Shown piece by piece: positions 29,765-38,813 of a stretch of 64,000 nucleotides of DNA; within the stretch, counting starts at the first letter, position 1; each line of letters begins with the position of its first letter. The stretch comes from Pseudomonas sp. SORT22 (lineage in GTDB: Bacteria; Pseudomonadota; Gammaproteobacteria; Pseudomonadales; Pseudomonadaceae). The notes under the pieces are model-generated. The model was given only the letters and a program-made list of their open reading frames with translations. It did no database searches and was not told the DNA's origin. The position numbers and the translations under genes were made by a program. The DNA is taken from assembly GCF_018417635.1 (NCBI RefSeq), contig NZ_CP071007.1, positions 372,001 through 436,000 on the forward strand. Reading direction: 5' to 3'.

Positions 29765-30681
29765 ACGCCCGCAAGCTCAAGCGAGCCTTCAACCGAATAA
29801 AGCCCGAGGGGCGCCATGTGGTGATCGGCGTGCCGTTCATCTGGCTGTTCCTGTTCTTCATGCTGCCGTTCTTCATCGTTCTGAAGATCAGCTTCGCCGA
29901 AGCCGACGTGGCGATCCCGCCGTACACCGAGATCTACAGCTACGTCGAAGACAAGGTGCAGCTGGTGCTCAACCTGGCCAACTATGGCCTGTTGACCGAA
30001 GACGAACTGTACATCTCGGCGTACCTGGGGTCGTTGAAGATGGCCTTCGTCAGCACGCTGCTGTGCCTGCTGATCGGCTATCCGATGGCCTACGCCATCG
30101 CCAACGCCCGCAAGGAAACCCAGACGGTACTGTTGCTGCTGATCATGATGCCGACCTGGACCGCAATCCTGATCCGCGTCTATGCCTGGATGGGCATCCT
30201 CAGCAACAACGGCCTGCTCAACGCCCTGCTGCTGTGGCTGGGCTGGATCGATCAGCCGTTGCAGATCCTCAACACCAACCTTGCGGTGTATATCGGCGTG
30301 GTCTATTCGTACCTGCCGTTCATGATCCTGCCGCTCTACGCCAACCTGGTGAAGCATGACCAGAGCCTGCTTGAAGCCGCCTCGGACCTGGGTTCGAGCA
30401 CCTTCAACAGCTTCTGGAAAATCACCGTGCCGCTGTCGAAGAACGGCATCATCGCCGGCTGCATGCTGGTGTTCATTCCGGTGGTGGGCGAGTTCGTCAT
30501 TCCTGAGCTGCTTGGCGGCCCGGAAACCCTGATGATCGGTAAAGTGCTCTGGCAAGAGTTCTTCAACAACCGTGACTGGCCGGTGGCCTCTGCCCTGGCG
30601 GTAGTGATGCTGGCGATCCTGATCGTACCGATCCTGCTCTTCAACCGTAGTCAGGCCAAAGAGATGGAGGGCAGGGCATGA
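29761..30681 (+). CDS. spuG: Polyamine ABC transporter permease (PotH type)
   Basis: This inner-membrane permease of 306 residues has about six membrane helices and an EAA-like loop (EAASDLGSSTFNSFWKITVPLSKNGIIAG). The unusually long periplasmic stretch after the first helix (IPPYTEIYSYVEDKVQLVLNLANYGLL) is typical of PotH. It overlaps spuF at the start and spuH at the end by four bases each, showing tight coupling of the transporter genes. Confidence 0.92.
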   Translation: MNARKLKRAFNRIKPEGRHVVIGVPFIWLFLFFMLPFFIVLKISFAEADVAIPPYTEIYSYVEDKVQLVLNLANYGLLTEDELYISAYLGSLKMAFVSTLLCLLIGYPMAYAIANARKETQTVLLLLIMMPTWTAILIRVYAWMGILSNNGLLNALLLWLGWIDQPLQILNTNLAVYIGVVYSYLPFMILPLYANLVKHDQSLLEAASDLGSSTFNSFWKITVPLSKNGIIAGCMLVFIPVVGEFVIPELLGGPETLMIGKVLWQEFFNNRDWPVASALAVVMLAILIVPILLFNRSQAKEMEGRA

Positions 30682-31568
30682 AGCGTTTCAGTTTCTCCAG
30701 ATTGATGTTGGTCCTGGGCCTGCTGTTCATCTACCTGCCCATGCTGATCCTGGTGATCTACTCGTTCAACGCCTCCAAGCTGGTGACGGTGTGGGGCGGC
30801 TGGTCGGTGAAGTGGTACGTCGGCCTGCTCGACAACACCCAGTTGATGGGCTCGGTGATGCGCTCACTGGAGATCGCCTGCTACACCGCGATCGCCGCCG
30901 TGGCGCTGGGCACCCTGGCCGCCTTCGTGCTGACCCGGGTTACCCGCTTCAAGGGCCGCACGCTGTTCGGTGGCCTGGTTACCGCGCCGTTGGTAATGCC
31001 CGAGGTGATCACCGGTCTGTCGCTGTTGCTGCTGTTCGTGGCCATGGCGCAGATGATCGGCTGGCCGCAGGAGCGTGGCATCGTCACCATCTGGATCGCC
31101 CACACCACCTTCTGCGCAGCCTATGTGGCGGTAGTGGTGTCGGCGCGCCTGCGTGAGCTCGACCTGTCGATCGAGGAAGCGGCCATGGACCTTGGTGCAC
31201 GGCCGTGGAAGGTGTTCTTCCTGATCACCATCCCGATGATCGCACCGTCGCTGGCAGCGGGCGGGATGATGTCCTTTGCTCTGTCGCTGGACGACCTGGT
31301 ACTGGCCAGCTTCGTCTCGGGCCCGGGTTCGACCACCCTGCCGATGGAAGTCTTCTCTGCCGTGCGTCTGGGCGTGAAGCCGGAAATCAACGCCGTGGCC
31401 AGCCTGATCCTGCTCAGCGTGTCGCTGGTGACCTTCATGGTCTGGTACTTCAGCCGTCAGGCCGAAGAGCGTCGTCGTCGGGCGATCCAGCAGGCTATCG
31501 AAGAAAGCGCTGCCGACTCGTGGAAACAACCGGACGTGCGTCGCGCGCCGGCGCCGGTTTCGGCGTGA
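30678..31568 (+). CDS. spuH: Polyamine ABC transporter permease (PotI type)
   Basis: The second permease subunit has 296 residues and about six helices, with EAA loop EEAAMDLGARPWKVFFLITIPMIAPSLAAGG. The N-terminus LGLLFIYLPMLILVIYSFNASK is typical of PotI/PotC. It is the last gene of the spu/pot operon, followed by an inverted REP pair facing the convergent ATPase gene. Confidence 0.92.
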   Translation: MKRFSFSRLMLVLGLLFIYLPMLILVIYSFNASKLVTVWGGWSVKWYVGLLDNTQLMGSVMRSLEIACYTAIAAVALGTLAAFVLTRVTRFKGRTLFGGLVTAPLVMPEVITGLSLLLLFVAMAQMIGWPQERGIVTIWIAHTTFCAAYVAVVVSARLRELDLSIEEAAMDLGARPWKVFFLITIPMIAPSLAAGGMMSFALSLDDLVLASFVSGPGSTTLPMEVFSAVRLGVKPEINAVASLILLSVSLVTFMVWYFSRQAEERRRRAIQQAIEESAADSWKQPDVRRAPAPVSA

Positions 31569-31580
31569 TCTGAAACCCTT

Positions 31581-31630
31581 CGCGGGGCAAACCCGCTCCT
31601 ACAAATGGGTAGGAGCGGGCTTGCCCCGCG
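31581..31630. repeat. REP inverted pair between convergent spuH and ATPase gene
   Basis: Left unit CGCGGGGCAAACCCGCTCC and right unit GGAGCGGGCTTGCCCCGCG pair imperfectly around a small loop. It belongs to the CCCCGCG subfamily. It is placed as a bidirectional terminator between two convergent genes. Confidence 0.88.
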
Positions 31631-31638
31631 ATTGGTTT

Positions 31639-32799
31639 TCACTCCGGCCAGTGCCAGGCCGGCTCATCGAGCATCCCCTGACCGGCTACGCGGGTCTGCC
31701 CCAGCACCTTCTCCAGCTCGATCGAATTGCAGCTCGCATCCTGTTCCAACGCGGCCACCAATCTTCGTGCATGCGACACCACCCACACCTGACACTGCTC
31801 CGAGGCACGAACGATCAAGCGCGCCAACGCTGGCAGCAAATCCGGGTGCAAGCTGGTTTCCGGCTCGTTCAGCACCATCATGGTCGGCGGCCTTGGCGTC
31901 AGCAGCGCGGCGACCAGCAGCAGGTAGCGCAAGGTCCCGTCCGATAGCTCGGCGGCGCTCAGCGGTCGCAACAAACCTTCCTGATAGAACAACACCCCGA
32001 ACGCCCCACCCGGCACTGCATCGATCTCCAGGCGTGCGCCCGGGAAGGCATCGGCGATGGTTGCCTGCAAGGCCTGCGGGTCGCCGATCTCGATGATGGT
32101 CTGCAGCGCGGCGGCCAGGTCGCGGCCGTCGTGGTGCAGTACCGGCGTGCGCGTACCCAGTTGCCGGCGGCGGGCCGGGGCATCACGGTCGGTGCGAAAG
32201 TGATCGTAGAAGCGCCAGCCACGGATGCGCTCGCGCAGCAGCAACACCTCCGGTGAGGAGCGCAGGTTGCCGACCTGGTCGAACAGGCTGTCGAAGCTCG
32301 GCGTGTGCTGCGCCTGCACCTCCCATTGGCGGCCTTCACGGACCTTGACCATCGGCCCCTGGCGGTCCACCAGCAGGCTGGCCGGGCGGTACAACGGACC
32401 TGCCCAGATGCTTTCGCGCTTGATCTGCGGGTCGAGGGCGAAAGATGACCTGCTTGGCTCCGGCAGGCCGAGACCGATGGCGTAGCCGAATTCTTCGTCG
32501 CCAAAGCCCAGGCGCAAGCGCCGTGCATGCTGGCGCGGGCCGCCCTGGATGGCGACTTCGCCGTTGTTCATGCGCCGGTTGATCTGCTCGGGGCCGGCCC
32601 AGAACGTCGACTCCAGCCCGCCCTCCACCGCCAGGGCGTTGACCACACCGCCTTGCGCCGTTTCGGCGAGCAGGCGCAGGGCCTTGTACAGGTTGGACTT
32701 GCCGCTGCCGTTGGGCCCGGTGATGACGTTAAGGCGTGCCAGTGGCAGCACCAGGTGATTGATCGAGCGGTAGTTGGCGACAGCCAGGGTGGTCAGCAT
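31639..32799 (-). CDS. AAA-family ATPase, RecF/OLD-like (SMC-type head)
   Basis: This 386-residue ABC-type ATPase has the AAA_21/RecF-like fold: LANYRSINHL-type head (VANYRSINHLVLPL), Walker A GPNGSGKS near residues 28-35, signature LSDGTLR and Walker B region MMVLNEPETSLHPDLL, with WVVSHARRL as H-loop. The Walker B reads NE rather than DE, which I believe recurs in this family. There is no TOPRIM domain, so it is not a full OLD nuclease. It is a single gene; the role is unknown, perhaps DNA repair or toxin-like. A start 12 bases upstream (MDAAMLTT) is equally possible. Confidence 0.8.
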   Translation of the reverse strand: MLTTLAVANYRSINHLVLPLARLNVITGPNGSGKSNLYKALRLLAETAQGGVVNALAVEGGLESTFWAGPEQINRRMNNGEVAIQGGPRQHARRLRLGFGDEEFGYAIGLGLPEPSRSSFALDPQIKRESIWAGPLYRPASLLVDRQGPMVKVREGRQWEVQAQHTPSFDSLFDQVGNLRSSPEVLLLRERIRGWRFYDHFRTDRDAPARRRQLGTRTPVLHHDGRDLAAALQTIIEIGDPQALQATIADAFPGARLEIDAVPGGAFGVLFYQEGLLRPLSAAELSDGTLRYLLLVAALLTPRPPTMMVLNEPETSLHPDLLPALARLIVRASEQCQVWVVSHARRLVAALEQDASCNSIELEKVLGQTRVAGQGMLDEPAWHWPE

Positions 32800-32943
32800 G
32801 GCAGCGTCCATTCAGGTAAAGAGGGCAGTATCGCCGATTCCGCGTGGTGAACGAATTGTGTACACCGACAAGCGATCAAGGGAACCCTGATCTACGCTAA
32901 CACTCGCATTCCTAATTAGATCTGGCACATGCAAGGAGCCTGC

Positions 32944-34035
32944 ATGAGGGTGTTGCGTCCTTTATCGCTCGTCTGCCTGGGGGTGTCGCTGGTGCTGACG
33001 GGATGCGGGGAGAAAAAAGCCCCTGAAGCCGAACTGCCCAGGGTTGGTGTTCAACGTGTTCAGCCCAGTGATTTCGCAGCGTCCGTAACCCTGACCGGCG
33101 ATGTTCAGGCGCGGGTGCAGACCGATCTTTCCTTTCGCGTGGGCGGCAAGATCATTGCCCGCAGCGTCGATGTCGGCGATCACATCAAGGCCAACCAGGT
33201 ACTGGCCAGGCTTGACCCCAAGGACCTGCAGACCAACGTCGACTCGGCCAAGGCCGAGGTCTTCGCCGAGCAGGCGCGCGTGACCCAGACTGCCGCGGCC
33301 TTTGTTCGCCAGCAAAAACTGTTGCCCAAGGGCTACACCAGCCAGAGCGAGTACGACTCGGCCGAAGCCGCCTTGCGCAGCAGCCAGAGCGCACTCAAGG
33401 CCGCCCAGGCGCAACTGGCCAACGCCCGAGAGCAGTTGAGCTACACCGCGCTGGTCGCCGAGGCGGACGGGGTGATCACCGAGCGCCAGGCCGAGGTCGG
33501 CCAGGTGGTTCAGGCCACGGTGCCGATCTTCAGCCTGGCCCGCGATGGTGAGCGCGATGCGGTGTTCAATGTCTACGAAGCCTTGCTGGTGGCCCCGGCC
33601 ACCCGTGAGGCAATCAAGGTCAGCCTGGTGGATAACCCGAAAATCCAGGCTCAGGGTTACATCCGTGAGGTCACCCCGACGGTTTCGGCGCAAAGCGGCA
33701 CGGTGCAGGTCAAGGTGGCATTGAATGATGTGCCGCCCGGCATGGACCTGGGCTCGCCAGTTACTGCCACAGGCAAAGTTCAGGGCAAGCCGAGCGTAGA
33801 GTTGCCCTGGTCAGCGCTGACCAAAGACCTGCATGAGCCGGCGGTGTGGCTGGTGGGCGAGGGTGACAAGGTGCGCTTGCAGAAGGTCAAGGTGATGCGC
33901 TACCTGACCGGCAAGGTGGTGGTGGGCGATGGCCTCAAAGGTGGGGAAACCGTTGTGGTAACGGGCGGGCAACTGCTAAATCCGGGCATGCAGGTGGAAA
34001 TCGCGCCGCTCAAGGACAGCGGGGTGGCGCAATGA
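32944..34035 (+). CDS. RND efflux periplasmic adaptor 1 (lipoprotein)
   Basis: This membrane-fusion protein of 363 residues has lipobox LVLTGC (residues about 18-23), so it is probably anchored in the inner-membrane outer leaflet. The lipoyl/barrel-sandwich core is visible (QTDLSFRVGGKIIARSVDVGDHIKANQVLARLDPKDL), then the alpha-helical hairpin and the second half VAEADGVITERQAEVGQVV. It starts at the ATG preceded by AAGGAG; an ATG 15 bases upstream is rejected. It is coupled to a second adaptor gene by an ATGA overlap. Confidence 0.9.
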   Translation: MRVLRPLSLVCLGVSLVLTGCGEKKAPEAELPRVGVQRVQPSDFAASVTLTGDVQARVQTDLSFRVGGKIIARSVDVGDHIKANQVLARLDPKDLQTNVDSAKAEVFAEQARVTQTAAAFVRQQKLLPKGYTSQSEYDSAEAALRSSQSALKAAQAQLANAREQLSYTALVAEADGVITERQAEVGQVVQATVPIFSLARDGERDAVFNVYEALLVAPATREAIKVSLVDNPKIQAQGYIREVTPTVSAQSGTVQVKVALNDVPPGMDLGSPVTATGKVQGKPSVELPWSALTKDLHEPAVWLVGEGDKVRLQKVKVMRYLTGKVVVGDGLKGGETVVVTGGQLLNPGMQVEIAPLKDSGVAQ

Positions 34036-35102
34036 AAGCAATCACGTTTGTCTTGGGCGGCGCACTACTGCTCGTAGGTTGCGGCAAGCAAGCCAGTGCG
34101 CCAGAACCTGTGCGACCAGTGCTGTCGGTCATTGCCCAGCCGCAGGTACAGGCCAATCTTGGACGTTTCGCTGGCAGCATCCAGGCCCGTTTTGAAAGCA
34201 CCCTGGGCTTTCGTGTGGGGGGCCGGATTGCCCGGCGCTGGGTCGATGTCGGCAGTCAAGTGCAACCAGGCGATGTGCTTGCCAGCCTTGATCCCACCGA
34301 CCAGCGCAACCAGTTGCGCGCCGCTGAGGGCGACCTGGCGAAGATCCAGGCGCAGTGGATCAACGCCCAGGCCAACGCCCGACGTCAGCAGCAGTTGTTT
34401 GATCGCGGCGTGGGTGCGCAAGCCCAGCTGGACATCGCGCAGACCGACCTGAAGACCACTGGAGCCTCCCTCAAGCAGGCGCGGGCGGCGGTTGACCAGG
34501 CCCGTGATCAACTGGGTTACAGCGAGCTGAAGGCCGACCATGGCGCCGTAGTCACCAATTGGCAGGCCGAGGCCGGGCAAACGGTGAGTGCCGGCCAGGC
34601 CGTGGTGACCCTGGCGCGACCGGATATCAAGGAAGCGGTGATCGACCTGCCGACCAGCCTGGCCGAGCAATTGAACACGCAGCTTCAGTTCCTGGTGGCC
34701 TCGCAACTGGACCCGGATATCAACACCACAGCGACCCTGCGTGAGCTGGAGCCGCAGGCCGATGCCACCACGCGCACCCGTCGCGCCCGCCTGACCTTGG
34801 TCGATACGCCGAATGCGTTCCGTCTCGGCACGGCTATCAGCGTCACCCTGACCTCGGCGGTTTCGCCACGCACCGAACTGCCGGCGTCGGCCTTGCTCGA
34901 AAGCGACGGCAAGACCCGGGTATGGGTGGTCGATCCGCAGCAAAAAACCGTCGCTACACGTGATGTGAAGCTGCTTGAGCGTACCCCCGGCAGCGTAGTG
35001 CTGGCCTCGGGCGTACAGCCTGGCGAGCGAGTAGTAACCGCCGGTGTAAACAGTCTCAAACCGGGCCAGAAGGTCATCGTCGACGAGGAAGACCCGCAAT
35101 GA
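34032..35102 (+). CDS. RND efflux periplasmic adaptor 2 (lipoprotein)
   Basis: This second membrane-fusion protein of 356 residues has lipobox LLLVGC (residues 12-17). The barrel-sandwich motif ESTLGFRVGGRIARRWVDVGSQVQPGDVLASLDPTDQ is spread over residues about 54-95, followed by a helical hairpin and a C-terminal beta-barrel. Two consecutive adaptors with one RND pump recall TriA/TriB of TriABC in P. aeruginosa, where both adaptors are needed. It overlaps the genes on both sides by four bases. Confidence 0.9.
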   Translation: MKAITFVLGGALLLVGCGKQASAPEPVRPVLSVIAQPQVQANLGRFAGSIQARFESTLGFRVGGRIARRWVDVGSQVQPGDVLASLDPTDQRNQLRAAEGDLAKIQAQWINAQANARRQQQLFDRGVGAQAQLDIAQTDLKTTGASLKQARAAVDQARDQLGYSELKADHGAVVTNWQAEAGQTVSAGQAVVTLARPDIKEAVIDLPTSLAEQLNTQLQFLVASQLDPDINTTATLRELEPQADATTRTRRARLTLVDTPNAFRLGTAISVTLTSAVSPRTELPASALLESDGKTRVWVVDPQQKTVATRDVKLLERTPGSVVLASGVQPGERVVTAGVNSLKPGQKVIVDEEDPQ

Positions 35103-38100
35103 ATGGAAGCTTCAACCTGTCGGAGTGGGCGCTGAAGCACCAATCCTTTGTCTGGTACCTGATGTTCGTCGGCTTGCTGATGGGCGTGTTTTCCTACATG
35201 AACCTGGGGCGTGAGGAAGACCCTTCGTTCACCATCAAGACCATGGTCATTCAGACCCGCTGGCCGGGTGCGACCCAGGATGAAACCCTGTACCAGGTCA
35301 CCGACCGCATCGAAAAGAAGCTCGAAGAGCTGGACTCCCTCGACTATGTGAAAAGCTACACCCGCCCTGGCGAGTCGACCGTTTACGTCAACCTGCGCGA
35401 CACCACCAAGGCGGCGGACATCCCGCAGATCTGGTATCAGGTGCGCAAGAAGATCCAGGATATTCGCGGCGAGTTTCCACAAGGCATTCAGGGCCCGGGT
35501 TTCAACGATGAGTTCGGTGACGTGTTCGGCTCGATCTACGCCTTTACCGCCGATGGCCTGAGCATGCGCCAGCTGCGCGACTACGTCGAACAGGTGCGCG
35601 CCGAGATCCGTGAAGTGCCCAACCTGGGCAAGGTGGAAATGATCGGCACCCAGGACGAGGTGCTCTACCTGAACTTCTCGACCCGCAAGCTGGCGTCGTT
35701 CGGCATCGACCAGCGCCAGGTATTGCAGGCCCTGCAGAGCCAGAACGCAGTCACCCCGGCGGGGGTTATCGAAGCCGGTCCCGAGCGCATTTCGGTACGC
35801 ACCACCGGGCAGTTCGCTTCGGAAAAAGACCTGGAAGCGGTCAACCTGCGGATAAACGACCGTTTTTTCCGCCTGGCGGATATCGCCGAGATCCAGCGAG
35901 GCTTTGTCGACCCACCCGCGCCGATGTTTCGCTACAACGGCCAGACCGCCATTGGTCTTGCCATCGGCATGAAGGCCGGCGGCAACATCCAGGTGTTCGG
36001 TGCCGACCTGCACAAGATGATGGACCGCGTGGTCTCCGAGTTGCCGGTTGGTGTTGGCGTGCATACGGTGTCTGACCAGGCGGTGGTAGTAGAGGAGGCC
36101 GTGGGCGGCTTTACCAGCGCCCTGTTCGAGGCGGTGGTGATCGTCCTGGTGGTCAGCTTCATCAGCCTCGGGGTACGCGCCGGTCTGGTGGTGGCCTGTT
36201 CGATTCCGCTGGTGCTGGCCATGGTCTTCATCTTCATGGAATACAGCGGCATCACCATGCAGCGGATCTCCCTGGGCGCGCTGATCATTGCCCTGGGCCT
36301 GTTGGTGGACGATGCGATGATCACCGTCGAGGTCATGGTCACGCGCCTGGAAATGGGCGAGAGCAAGGAGCAGGCAGCCACCTTCGCCTACACCTCGACC
36401 GCCTTTCCGATGCTTACCGGTACCCTGGTGACGGTCGCGGGCTTCGTGCCGATCGGCCTCAATGCCAGCTCGGCAGGGGAGTACACCTACACCCTGTTCG
36501 CGGTGATCGCGGCCGCCTTGCTGGTGTCCTGGGTGGTGGCCGTAGTATTTGCCCCGGTACTCGGCGTGCATATCCTCAGCACCAAGGTCAAACCGCACAG
36601 CGAAGAGCCGGGGCGTATCGGCAAGGCCTTTGGCAACAGCCTGCTGTGGTGCATGCGTCATCGCTGGCTGACCATCATCGGCACTGTGTTGCTGTTCGTG
36701 CTGGCGGTGTTCTGCATGCGATTCGTGCAGAACCAGTTCTTCCCGTCCTCGGACCGCCCGGAAATTCTCGTCGACCTCAACCTGCCGCAAAACGCCTCGA
36801 TCGAGGAAACCCGCAAGGCGGTGGATCGCCTGGAAGCGACGCTCAAGGGCGACCCGGATATCGTGCGCTGGAGCACTTACATCGGCCAGGGCGCGATCCG
36901 TTTCTACCTGCCGCTGGACCAGCAACTGCAGAACCCGTACTACGCCCAGCTGGTGATTGTCAGCAAAGGCCTGGAGTCGCGCGAGGCATTGATGGCGCGC
37001 CTGCAAAAGCGTCTGCGTGAAGACTTCGTCGGCATTGGCAGCAACGTCCAGTCACTGGAAATGGGCCCGCCGGTCGGCCGGCCGATCCAGTACCGGGTCA
37101 GCGGCAAGGACATCGATGAAGTGCGCAAGCACGCCATTGCCCTGGCCTCGCTGCTCGACCAGAACGAGCACATCGGCGAGATGATTTACGACTGGAACGA
37201 GCCGGGCAAGGTGCTGCGGGTCGAGATCGCCCAAGACAAGGCGCGCCAGCTCGGGTTGTCGTCCGAAGACGTGGCCAATGTGATGAACAGCATCGTCAGC
37301 GGCGCGCCGGTGACCGAGGTCAACGACAACATCTACCTGATCGACGTCATCGCGCGCGCCGTAGACAGCGAGCGCGGCACGCCGCAGACCCTGCAAAACC
37401 TGCAGATCGTCACCCCCAACGGCACCTCGATCCCGCTGCTGGCCTTCGCCACCGTGCGCTATGAGCTGGAACAGCCGCTGGTATGGCGTCGCGACCGCAA
37501 ACCGACCATCACCATCAAGGCCTCGGTGCGCGGCGAAATCCAGCCGACCGACCTGGTGGCCGAGCTCAAGCCGCAGATCGACAAATTCGCCAGCAAACTG
37601 CCGGTGGGTTACGCCGTGGCCACCGGCGGTACCGTAGAAGAAAGCGGCAAGGCCCAGGGCCCGATCGCCAAGGTGGTGCCGCTGATGCTGTTCATGATGG
37701 GCACCTTCCTGATGATCCAGCTGCACAGCGTGCAGAAGCTGTTCCTGGTCGCCAGCGTGGCGCCGCTGGGCTTGATCGGCGTGGTCCTGGCGCTGGTGCC
37801 GACCGGCACGCCGATGGGCTTTGTGGCGATCCTGGGGATTCTTGCGCTGATCGGCATCATCATCCGCAACTCGGTGATCCTGGTGACCCAGATCGACGAG
37901 TACGAAGCCCAGGGCTACTCGCCCTGGGATGCGGTGCTGGAAGCGACCAACCACAGGCGCCGGCCGATTTTGCTGACTGCGGCAGCGGCGAGCCTGGGCA
38001 TGATCCCGATCGCCCGCGAAGTGTTCTGGGGGCCGATGGCCTACGCCATGATCGGCGGGATCATCGTCGCCACCTTGCTGACCCTGCTGTTTTTGCCGGC

Positions 38101-38146
38101 GCTGTACGTGGCCTGGTACAAGATCCGCGAGCCGCAGCGCCAGTGA
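35099..38146 (+). CDS. RND efflux transporter, inner-membrane pump (TriC-like)
   Basis: This 1015-residue RND pump has 12 predicted membrane helices and two large periplasmic loops. The proton-relay aspartates of TM4 are present in LGLLVDDAMITVEV. The N-terminus NGSFNLSEWALKHQSFVWYLMF and the segment NLGREEDPSFTIKTMVI are typical of the HAE1-like divergent group that includes TriC. No outer-membrane channel gene follows, so it presumably uses a shared channel such as TolC/OpmH. It is last in a three-gene operon and ends at a REP pair. Substrate unknown. Confidence 0.9.
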   Translation: MNGSFNLSEWALKHQSFVWYLMFVGLLMGVFSYMNLGREEDPSFTIKTMVIQTRWPGATQDETLYQVTDRIEKKLEELDSLDYVKSYTRPGESTVYVNLRDTTKAADIPQIWYQVRKKIQDIRGEFPQGIQGPGFNDEFGDVFGSIYAFTADGLSMRQLRDYVEQVRAEIREVPNLGKVEMIGTQDEVLYLNFSTRKLASFGIDQRQVLQALQSQNAVTPAGVIEAGPERISVRTTGQFASEKDLEAVNLRINDRFFRLADIAEIQRGFVDPPAPMFRYNGQTAIGLAIGMKAGGNIQVFGADLHKMMDRVVSELPVGVGVHTVSDQAVVVEEAVGGFTSALFEAVVIVLVVSFISLGVRAGLVVACSIPLVLAMVFIFMEYSGITMQRISLGALIIALGLLVDDAMITVEVMVTRLEMGESKEQAATFAYTSTAFPMLTGTLVTVAGFVPIGLNASSAGEYTYTLFAVIAAALLVSWVVAVVFAPVLGVHILSTKVKPHSEEPGRIGKAFGNSLLWCMRHRWLTIIGTVLLFVLAVFCMRFVQNQFFPSSDRPEILVDLNLPQNASIEETRKAVDRLEATLKGDPDIVRWSTYIGQGAIRFYLPLDQQLQNPYYAQLVIVSKGLESREALMARLQKRLREDFVGIGSNVQSLEMGPPVGRPIQYRVSGKDIDEVRKHAIALASLLDQNEHIGEMIYDWNEPGKVLRVEIAQDKARQLGLSSEDVANVMNSIVSGAPVTEVNDNIYLIDVIARAVDSERGTPQTLQNLQIVTPNGTSIPLLAFATVRYELEQPLVWRRDRKPTITIKASVRGEIQPTDLVAELKPQIDKFASKLPVGYAVATGGTVEESGKAQGPIAKVVPLMLFMMGTFLMIQLHSVQKLFLVASVAPLGLIGVVLALVPTGTPMGFVAILGILALIGIIIRNSVILVTQIDEYEAQGYSPWDAVLEATNHRRRPILLTAAAASLGMIPIAREVFWGPMAYAMIGGIIVATLLTLLFLPALYVAWYKIREPQRQ

Positions 38147-38152
38147 TTACGC

Positions 38153-38221
38153 CATCGCGGGTCCAGCCCGCTCCCACAGTTGCAACGGTGTATTCTGTGG
38201 GAGCGGGCTTGACCCGCGATG
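38153..38221. repeat. REP inverted pair next to the RAYT gene
   Basis: CATCGCGGGTCCAGCCCGCT on the left and AGCGGGCTTGACCCGCGATG on the right face each other around a 20-30 base loop. It belongs to the ACCCGCGAT subfamily. The pair lies immediately 3' of the RAYT coding region, as expected for a REP/RAYT module. Confidence 0.9.
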
Positions 38222-38224
38222 CTT

Positions 38225-38680
38225 TTAGATCCAGACCGCATCCCAATGAGGATAGTCACCAATTCGCTGCACCAGCCCTGCACGAATAGGGTTGGCAACA
38301 ATGTAACGAGCTACTGCCTGGACATCTTCTTCATAGCGCAATGCACGATCATGAAACCCAGGCTGCCAGAGTCTGCTTTTGAGTTTGCACGCCTTGCAAA
38401 TGGCGCAGCCACTGCGTGACTTGAGCCTGCGCATTAGTGTTTTCAATGTGCAGGACTGCAACTCGATGAGCCAATGAAAGTGATCAGGCATTACTACCCA
38501 GGCCAGTGATCGCGCAGCGCCTTCTTGCTCAGCTAGTTTGAATTGGGCAACGACGAGCCGGGCCAAGCCAAACTCTCTGAGTATGGGGGCCCGGTTTTCA
38601 GTGATGCTCGTCAGTAGATACAACCTGCCGGGTTCGGAAATTCGCCCCCGTCGCAGGAGCTTGGAGTGTGGACGGTCCAT
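38225..38680 (-). CDS. REP-associated tyrosine transposase (RAYT, TnpA_REP)
   Basis: This is a 151-residue single-strand transposase of the Y1/HUH group. The metal-binding HUH motif is PDHFHWLIEL (His67, His69) and the catalytic tyrosine is Tyr126 in ARYIVANPIRAGLV. Typical RAYT blocks SRLWQPGFHDRALR and the C-terminus HWDAVWI are also present. RAYTs are domesticated enzymes thought to move REP palindromes. The gene looks less GC-rich than its neighbours and is bracketed by REP sequence, a pair at 38153-38221 and a degraded unit at 38773-38810. It looks intact. Confidence 0.92.
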   Translation of the reverse strand: MDRPHSKLLRRGRISEPGRLYLLTSITENRAPILREFGLARLVVAQFKLAEQEGAARSLAWVVMPDHFHWLIELQSCTLKTLMRRLKSRSGCAICKACKLKSRLWQPGFHDRALRYEEDVQAVARYIVANPIRAGLVQRIGDYPHWDAVWI

Positions 38681-38772
38681 GTCGACTTCCTTGAGTTTGA
38701 AACTTCAAGGTAGCTGGACTCGCTGGGGGAGCATGGAGGTCTTGAAAACAGAATGTTTCCCTGTGCCATAGA

Positions 38773-38810
38773 TGTCGGGGTGGTACGACGTCTCGACTTG
38801 ACCCGTGATA
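38773..38810. repeat. Degraded REP 5' of RAYT, extended variant
   Basis: The block ends CTCGACTTGACCCGTGATA and starts GTCGGGGTGG, which aligns with the extended REP at 21188-21276 (GTGGGAGCGG ... CGACTTGACCCGCGATA) with a few substitutions and a two-base length difference. It lies 93 bases before the RAYT start. Confidence 0.6.
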
Positions 38811-38813
38811 AAT

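Noticed and set aside
34685..37006. 773-codon minus-strand frame under the RND genes
   Set aside because: Antisense shadow of the adaptor and pump genes; the peptide is rich in His, Gln and Asp without any family pattern.
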